In this document: positions 58,693 to 64,000 of the stretch, piece by piece
Layout of the letters: every line of letters starts with the position of its first letter
Position numbering within the stretch: the stretch's first letter is position 1
Source of the DNA: Clostridia bacterium
Lineage (GTDB): Bacteria > Bacillota > Clostridia > Christensenellales > Aristaeellaceae
Direction of reading: 5' to 3'
Length of the DNA stretch: 64,000 bases
Assembly (NCBI GenBank): GCA_017532155.1
Contig: JAFXJP010000038.1
Coordinates: forward strand, 16,439 to 80,438
The notes under the pieces: model-generated
Databases searched by the model: none
What the model was told of the DNA's origin: nothing
The model's input: the letters and a program-made list of their open reading frames with translations, nothing else
Translations under genes and position numbers: made by a program

Positions 58693-61600
58693 TTATCGGA
58701 AGTAACGAACGGCGGCTTCGAACATGCGCATGTCAAATTCACCAGGCACATTCTTATACAGGCCGCTGCCGATACGCTCGCTGTGGCCCATTTTACCAAA
58801 TACGCGGCCATCGGGCGAGGTGATGCCCTCGATGGCGTACATGGAATCATTGGGATTAAAGTGTACGTCACGGGTGGCGTTGTTGTCAAGGTCAACATAC
58901 TGGGTGGCAATCTGGCCATTGGCGGCAAGCTGACGGATCAGCTCATCGCTGGCCAGGAAGCGGCCCTCGCCGTGGGAAATCGGCACGCTGTATACATCGC
59001 CGACATTGGTCAGCGCCAGCCACGGGCTCTTGTTGGAGGCGATGCGGGTGTGCACTACGCGGGACTGGTGGCGGGCGATGGAGTTATAGGTGAGGGTGGG
59101 GCAGCTTTCATCGGTATCGATGATCTTGCCGTAGGGCACCAGGCCCAGCTTGATCAGCGCCTGGAAGCCGTTGCAGATACCGCACATGAGGCCGTCGCGG
59201 TTTTCCAGCAGATCAGTTACATTTTCCTTGATGGCGGCATTGCGGAAGAAGGCAGTGATGAACTTGCCGGAGCCATCGGGCTCATCGCCGCCGGAGAAGC
59301 CACCGGGGATGAAGACCATCTGCGACTGCTTGAGCGCCTGAGCAAACTTTTCTACGCTGCGGGCGATGCCGGAGGCAGAGAGATTGTTGATGACAAAGAT
59401 CTCAGGCTCGGCGCCGGCGTCACGCATGACCTTGGCGCTGTCGTATTCGCAGTTGGTGCCGGGGAAGGCGGGGATCAGCACGCGGGGCTTGGCCACCTTG
59501 ACGGCGGGCGCAACGCGCTTTTCTGCGGTGTAGGAGAAGGTCTCCATGGCCTTTTCCTTGTGGGAGATGTTGCAGCTGTATACGCTCTCCAGCTTGTTTT
59601 CATAGGCGGTGAGCAGATCATTCTGTTGCAGCACTTCGCCGTTATAGGAGAAGGCGCCATCCGCAGTAACGGTGCCCAGCACCTGGCCGACGGCCGGATG
59701 ATCGTTCATTTCCAATACGAAGGAGGCGTAATTATAGCCGAAGATATCGTCCATGGAAACGTTGCTGTCGAAGGCAAAGCCAAGACCGTTGCCAAAGCCC
59801 ATCTTCATCACGGCTTCGGCAACGCCGCCAATACCGGGTGTGTAGCAGGCAACCGCCGCGCCGGAATGCAGCAGAGACGCAACGAGCTCAAAGTGCTTGA
59901 GCAGAGATTCAGTCGTCGGCAGGCCGTTTTCGTCAAGCTCGGGCTTGATCAGGCATACGGTATGACCGGCGGCCTTAAATTCATTGGAAACGATATCCTT
60001 TGTCTTCTGCGTGGTGACAGCAAAGGAAACCAGCGTGGGAGGCACGTCCAGATCCTCGAAGGAACCGGACATGGAATCCTTGCCGCCGATGGAGCCGATG
60101 CCCAGATTCAGCTGTGCCTTGAAGGCGCCCAGCAGCGCGCTCAGCGGCTTGCCCCAGCGAGAGCCGTCCTTGCCGGGATGTTCAAAATATTCCTGGAAAG
60201 TGAGGTAAACATCCTTGAAATCAGCGCCGGTGGCAATGAGCTTGCAGACAGATTCGACAACTGCCAGGTACGCGCCGTGGTAGGGGCTCGATTCGGTGAT
60301 GAAGGGATTGTAGCCCCAGCTCATCAGCGAGCAGTCGTCGGTATGCTTCTTTTCTACGGAGATCTTCTGCACCATGGCCTGGATGGGGGTGAGCTGATGC
60401 TTGCCGCCAAAGGGCATGAGCACAGTGCCGGCGCCGATGGTGGAGTCAAAGCGCTCGGACAGGCCGCGCTTGGAGCAGACATTCAGATCGGCAGCCAGAG
60501 CCTTGTAATTGTCGCTGAAGGAACCGGAAATCTGCTTTTCATACGCCTTGGGCGCGGCAGCGGTGATGTCGATGTGCTTTTCAGCGCCGTTGGAATTGAG
60601 GAATTCACGGCTCAGATCGACGATCTTTTTGCCGTTCCAGTGCATAACCAGACGGGGATCGGCCTGCACAGTGGCCACGGGGCAGGCCTGCAGATTTTCG
60701 GTGGCGGCCAGCGCCAGGAAAGCGTCGACGTTTTCAGGCTCGACGACCACAGCCATACGCTCCTGAGATTCGGAGATGGCAAGCTCGGTGCCGTCCAGGC
60801 CTTCATATTTCTTGGGAACCTTGTTCAGGTCAATGACCAGACCGTCAGCCAGTTCGCCAATCGCAACGGAAACGCCGCCCGCGCCAAAGTCGTTGCAGCG
60901 CTTGATCATGCGGGTAGCGGTGGGATTGCGGAACAGACGCTGCAGCTTGCGCTCTTCAGGGGCGTTGCCCTTCTGCACTTCAGCGCCGCAGGTTTCAAGA
61001 GACTGGACGGTATGGGACTTGGAAGAGCCCGTCGCGCCGCCGCAGCCGTCACGGCCGGTAGAGCCGCCCAGAAGGATGACCACATCGCCGGGAGCGGGAA
61101 CTTCGCGGCGCACGTTTTCGGCAGGAGCGGCAGCAATGACCGCGCCGATCTCCAGACGCTTGGCCGCATAGCCAGGGTGATAAAGCTCATCGACAATGCC
61201 GGTGGCAAGGCCGATCTGGTTGCCATAGGAAGAATAGCCGGCGGCTGCGGTGGTGACGATCTTGCGCTGGGGCAGCTTGCCGGGGATGGTTTCGCTGACG
61301 GGCTTCAAGGGATCGGCAGCGCCGGTGACGCGCATGGCGCCGTATACATAGCTGCGGCCGGAAAGAGGATCGCGGATCGCGCCGCCGATACAGGTGGCAG
61401 CGCCGCCGAAGGGCTCGATCTCGGTGGGGTGGTTGTGCGTTTCGTTTTTAAACAGGAGCAGCCAGGGCTCGGTTACGCCATCCACTTCTACGTCAATCTT
61501 CACCGTACAGGCGTTGATTTCTTCAGATTCATCCAGCTTATCGAGCTTGCCGTCTTTTTTGAGCTGGCGAACGGCGATGGTTGCCAGATCCATCAGGCAG

Positions 61601-62382
61601 ATGGGCTTGGTGCGGTTCAGATCCTTGCGGACCTGTACATACTCTTCATACGCTTTCTGCAGGAGAGGATCCTCAAACTTGACGCTGTCGATGATCGTCA
61701 GGAAGGTGGTATGGCGGCAGTGATCGGACCAGTAGGTATCGATCATGCGGATTTCGGTGATGGTGGGGTCACGCTGCTCGGTGCGGAAATACTGCTGACA
61801 GAAGGCGATATCATCCGCATCCATGGCCAGGCCCATATCCTTGACAAACTGTTCAAGGCCGGCACGGTCAAGGTCGATAAAGCCGTTCAGGGTAGCTACC
61901 TCGGTGGGAACGGCATAATCCATCTTGAGGGTTTCGGGCTTTTCAAGGCTGGCTTCGCGCGCTTCTACGGGGTTGATGACATACTTTTTGATTTCAGCGA
62001 TTTCGCTGTCCGTCAGCTTGCCGTAAAGAGCATACACCTTAGCCGTGCGGATGGTGGGACGCTCACCCTGGGAGATGATCTGGATGCACTGAGCGGCAGA
62101 ATCTGCGCGTTGATCGAACTGGCCGGGCAGGTATTCCACGGCAAAGACAGTAGCGCCGGTAAGATCAACATCGTCAGTGGCATGATCCAGCTGCGGCTCG
62201 GCGAAAACGGTCTTGATAGCGTAATTAAACAGCTCTTCAGACATGTTTTCAGCATCATAGCGGTTGATCAGACGGACATTTTCCAGGTTTTCAATGCCCA
62301 GCAGCGTACGCGCATCGCTCAGCAGCGCACGCGCTTCGTTATCAAGGCCGGGTTTCTTCTCAACAAATACTCTGTAAACCAT
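58693..62382 (-). CDS. purL: Phosphoribosylformylglycinamidine synthase, single-chain
   Basis: Predicted 1229-residue enzyme of purine synthesis converting FGAR to FGAM with ATP and glutamine. Synthetase domains: NETHNHPTEIEPFGGAATCIGG, SHTVQSLETCGAE, and DFGAGGVSVAIGELADG. The C-terminal ~260 residues are a glutamine amidotransferase: LIPAFPGTNCEYDSA, FIPGGFSGGDEPDGSGKF, and MCGICNGFQALIKLG with the nucleophile Cys near residue 1067. Fusion of PurL and PurQ in one chain (and no PurS) differs from Bacillus and occurs in Clostridia and Proteobacteria. It begins three bases after purD with AGAGGA within the purD end. Confidence 0.97.
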   Translation of the reverse strand: MVYRVFVEKKPGLDNEARALLSDARTLLGIENLENVRLINRYDAENMSEELFNYAIKTVFAEPQLDHATDDVDLTGATVFAVEYLPGQFDQRADSAAQCIQIISQGERPTIRTAKVYALYGKLTDSEIAEIKKYVINPVEAREASLEKPETLKMDYAVPTEVATLNGFIDLDRAGLEQFVKDMGLAMDADDIAFCQQYFRTEQRDPTITEIRMIDTYWSDHCRHTTFLTIIDSVKFEDPLLQKAYEEYVQVRKDLNRTKPICLMDLATIAVRQLKKDGKLDKLDESEEINACTVKIDVEVDGVTEPWLLLFKNETHNHPTEIEPFGGAATCIGGAIRDPLSGRSYVYGAMRVTGAADPLKPVSETIPGKLPQRKIVTTAAAGYSSYGNQIGLATGIVDELYHPGYAAKRLEIGAVIAAAPAENVRREVPAPGDVVILLGGSTGRDGCGGATGSSKSHTVQSLETCGAEVQKGNAPEERKLQRLFRNPTATRMIKRCNDFGAGGVSVAIGELADGLVIDLNKVPKKYEGLDGTELAISESQERMAVVVEPENVDAFLALAATENLQACPVATVQADPRLVMHWNGKKIVDLSREFLNSNGAEKHIDITAAAPKAYEKQISGSFSDNYKALAADLNVCSKRGLSERFDSTIGAGTVLMPFGGKHQLTPIQAMVQKISVEKKHTDDCSLMSWGYNPFITESSPYHGAYLAVVESVCKLIATGADFKDVYLTFQEYFEHPGKDGSRWGKPLSALLGAFKAQLNLGIGSIGGKDSMSGSFEDLDVPPTLVSFAVTTQKTKDIVSNEFKAAGHTVCLIKPELDENGLPTTESLLKHFELVASLLHSGAAVACYTPGIGGVAEAVMKMGFGNGLGFAFDSNVSMDDIFGYNYASFVLEMNDHPAVGQVLGTVTADGAFSYNGEVLQQNDLLTAYENKLESVYSCNISHKEKAMETFSYTAEKRVAPAVKVAKPRVLIPAFPGTNCEYDSAKVMRDAGAEPEIFVINNLSASGIARSVEKFAQALKQSQMVFIPGGFSGGDEPDGSGKFITAFFRNAAIKENVTDLLENRDGLMCGICNGFQALIKLGLVPYGKIIDTDESCPTLTYNSIARHQSRVVHTRIASNKSPWLALTNVGDVYSVPISHGEGRFLASDELIRQLAANGQIATQYVDLDNNATRDVHFNPNDSMYAIEGITSPDGRVFGKMGHSERIGSGLYKNVPGEFDMRMFEAAVRYFR

Positions 62383-62385
62383 GTT

Positions 62386-63657
62386 TTATTCCTCTGCTTG
62401 GGCCTTCAGGGCGCGCGCGCCAATATCGCGGCGGCAGAAGGCGTTTTCAAAATGAATGGTGTTGGACAGCGCATAGGCAGCGTCGATAGCGCCCTTGAGC
62501 GTGTCGCGTACGGCGGTAACACCCAGCACGCGGCCGCCGGAGGTCACGAGCTTGCCGTCCTTGAGCGCAGCGCCGGCAACATAGGTGTGCTTTTCGGCCT
62601 CTTCGCTCATGGTGATTTCAAAGCCCTTCTGGTAGCTGGTAGGATAGCCCTTGGAGGCAAGAACTACGCAGCAGGCGTGGGCATCGGCAAATTCTACGGG
62701 CGTTTCGGCCAGCTTTTCATTGGTGACGGCCTGCATGACGGTGAGCAGATCACTCTTGAGCAAAGGCAGAACAACCTGCGTTTCGGGATCGCCGAAGCGG
62801 CAGTTGTATTCGATCACCTTGGGACCGTTGGGCGTGATCATCAGGCCAAAGTACAGGCAGCCCTTGAAGGTGCGGCCTTCTGCCTTCATGGCGCGGATGG
62901 TGGGCAGGAAAATTTCTTCCATGCAGCGGTCAGCCACAGCCTTGGTATAGTAAGGATTGGGCGCGATGGTACCCATGCCGCCGGTATTGAGGCCTTCATC
63001 GTTGTCAAGCGCGCGCTTATGATCCATGGAGGAGATCATGGGCACGACGGTATTGCCGTCGGTGAAGGAAAGGACGCTTACTTCGGGGCCGGTGAGGAAT
63101 TCTTCGATAACGATCTGATCGCCGCTCTTGCCAAACTGCTTGTCTTCCATGATGGAGCGGATGGCCTGTGCGGCTTCTTCGCGGGTAGCGGCGATAATAA
63201 CGCCCTTGCCCAGGGCCAGACCATCGGCTTTGACGACAACGGGGATGGCACAGGTTTTTACATAGGAAAGCGCGGCTTCCATATCGCTGAATACTTCATA
63301 TTCGGCGGTGGGGATGCCATACTTTTTCATCAGGTTTTTGGAGAAAACCTTGCTGCCTTCGATGATGGCGGCATTTTTATTGGGGCCAAAGCAGGGAATG
63401 CCTTTTTCCTGCAGCGCATCAACCGAGCCCAGCACCAGCGGATCATCCGGGGCGACAACGGCGTAATCAATGGCATTTTCCATGGCGAATCTTACAATGC
63501 CGTCAATATCTGTAGCGCCGATGGCAACGCAGGTGGCATCTTTGGCGATGCCACCGTTGCCGGGCAGAGCGAAAATCTCCTCAACGGAGGGATTTTCCTT
63601 GATCTTTTTAATGATGGCGTGTTCGCGGCCACCGCCGCCTACAACCATTACTTTCAT
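62386..63657 (-). CDS. purD: Phosphoribosylamine--glycine ligase
   Basis: Predicted 423-residue ATP-grasp ligase making GAR from phosphoribosylamine and glycine. Motifs: VVGGGGREHAIIKKI at the N-terminus, VVVKADGLALGKGVIIA, NTGGMGTIAP and YNCRFGDPETQVVLPLL. AAGGTGAA precedes the ATG. Middle of the purH-purD-purL-fhs unit. Confidence 0.98.
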   Translation of the reverse strand: MKVMVVGGGGREHAIIKKIKENPSVEEIFALPGNGGIAKDATCVAIGATDIDGIVRFAMENAIDYAVVAPDDPLVLGSVDALQEKGIPCFGPNKNAAIIEGSKVFSKNLMKKYGIPTAEYEVFSDMEAALSYVKTCAIPVVVKADGLALGKGVIIAATREEAAQAIRSIMEDKQFGKSGDQIVIEEFLTGPEVSVLSFTDGNTVVPMISSMDHKRALDNDEGLNTGGMGTIAPNPYYTKAVADRCMEEIFLPTIRAMKAEGRTFKGCLYFGLMITPNGPKVIEYNCRFGDPETQVVLPLLKSDLLTVMQAVTNEKLAETPVEFADAHACCVVLASKGYPTSYQKGFEITMSEEAEKHTYVAGAALKDGKLVTSGGRVLGVTAVRDTLKGAIDAAYALSNTIHFENAFCRRDIGARALKAQAEE

Positions 63658-63674
63658 TTCAGTTCACCTTAAAA

Positions 63675-64000
63675 TTAATGATGGAACAGACGCATGCCGG
63701 TGAAGGCCATGGCCATGCCGTACTTGTTGCAGCAGTCGATGACCGCGTCGTCGCGGATAGAGCCGCCGGGCTCGGCCACGTACTTGACGCCGCTCTTCTT
63801 GGCGCGCTCGATGTTATCGCTGAAGGGGAAGAAAGCATCAGAGCCCAGGGCCACGCCGTCGATGGTGGCGAGATAGGCCTTGATTTCTTCGTCGGTCAGC
63901 GGTTCAGGCTGATACTCAAAGTACTTCTGCCAGTTGCCCTCGGCGCACACGTCCTCTTCATTGCGGTTGATATAGCCGTCGATGACATTGTCGCGGTCGG
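63675..64000 (-). CDS. purH: AICAR transformylase / IMP cyclohydrolase (C-terminal part; 5' end beyond the window)
   Basis: The last ~108 residues are visible, continuing past the right edge in the same frame. LGSDAFFPFSDNIERAKKSG, EPGGSIRDDAVI and AMAFTGMRLFHH match the C-terminus of the transformylase domain of PurH, which uses 10-formyl-THF from Fhs. Whether an N-terminal cyclohydrolase domain is attached cannot be seen; stand-alone transformylases exist. 17 bp upstream of purD, probably the same operon. Confidence 0.9.
   Translation of the reverse strand, partial: DRDNVIDGYINRNEEDVCAEGNWQKYFEYQPEPLTDEEIKAYLATIDGVALGSDAFFPFSDNIERAKKSGVKYVAEPGGSIRDDAVIDCCNKYGMAMAFTGMRLFHH

Noticed and set aside
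57475-63672. Plus-strand open frame of about 2065 codons
   Set aside because: It lies antisense to fhs, purL and purD, which are unambiguous enzymes. The long open frame arises from the GC-rich third positions of those genes; the product is an Ala/Gly/His-rich string without domains.
1-64000. CRISPR arrays, insertion sequences, prophage genes, integrase or attachment sites
   Set aside because: No regularly spaced direct repeats, transposase, integrase or phage structural genes were seen, and no tRNA end is duplicated within the window.

Overview
The window looks like a chromosomal segment of an endospore-forming, moderately GC-rich member of the Firmicutes (class Clostridia, probably an uncultured lineage). 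The evidence is SpoIIE, a ribosomal protein L27 that carries the N-terminal extension cut by the Prp protease, a DUF4364 protein, DUF896, FloA/NfeD, a FakA/Asp23 pair next to RecG, a MEP-pathway IspDF fusion and formate-tetrahydrofolate ligase. Genes are densely packed, often with ATGA overlaps. Many promoters match the sigma-A consensus with a 17-bp spacer, and hairpin terminators separate most converging units. I see no insertion sequence, prophage, CRISPR array or rRNA. One tRNA (Pro-GGG) is present. Species identity cannot be settled from the sequence alone.

Layout. 1-6.8 kb (minus): spoIIE (running off the left edge), a zinc-ribbon membrane protein, ispDF, a DUF4364 protein and an XPD/DinG-type helicase with an N-terminal nuclease-like domain. 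6.9-13.7 kb: a degenerate polyol-dehydrogenase-like protein, a sugar nucleotidyltransferase, then a plus-strand run trmL, a small membrane protein, two tandem uracil-DNA glycosylases (one with and one without the Fe-S cysteines), nfeD, floA, a hypothetical protein and a LytTR regulator. 13.8-16.7 kb: a third UDG-superfamily enzyme, the rplU-prp-rpmA ribosomal operon with its leader, a DUF554 protein and a small L,D-transpeptidase. 16.7-21.8 kb (minus): a six-gene envelope-flavoured operon (M1 peptidase, phosphodiester glycosidase, Lgt-like protein, DUF896, a frameshifted Nudix gene, VanW). 22-26.4 kb: pyridoxamine kinase, acetyltransferase, nucleoside phosphorylase, Nudix, an XRE regulator and a phosphoribosyltransferase. 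26.5-32.6 kb (minus): secreted L,D-transpeptidase, asp23-fakA, recG.

32.7-40 kb (plus) is a DNA-repair and tRNA-modification block: an SNF2 ATPase with an N-terminal PD-(D/E)XK domain, ruvC-ruvA-ruvB, queA, then psuK-psuG for pseudouridine breakdown, followed by tRNA-Pro. 40.2-48.2 kb: HAD phosphatase, flavin reductase, a two-component system, a membrane protein, murA and a uvrB that carries a LexA-like box. 48.2-54.3 kb (minus): ddl, a membrane-anchored MurF-like ligase, an alpha/beta hydrolase, an acetyltransferase and a secreted 5'-nucleotidase. 54.4-57 kb: an XRE/membrane-protein pair with a tandem palindromic operator, then a DUF84 NTPase and a dihydrofolate reductase fused to a methyltransferase. 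57-64 kb (minus): the purine/one-carbon cluster purH-purD-purL-fhs.

The most unusual items are the DHFR-methyltransferase fusion, two separate helicase-type ATPases that each carry an N-terminal PD-(D/E)XK-like nuclease domain, the perfect duplicated operator upstream of the small XRE gene, three UDG-superfamily enzymes within 4.5 kb, the Mur ligase whose substrate-binding domain is replaced by membrane helices, and the histidine kinase gene lacking a normal start codon at the expected place. I did not find a convincing entirely new multi-gene system. These are single-locus oddities inside a largely housekeeping region.
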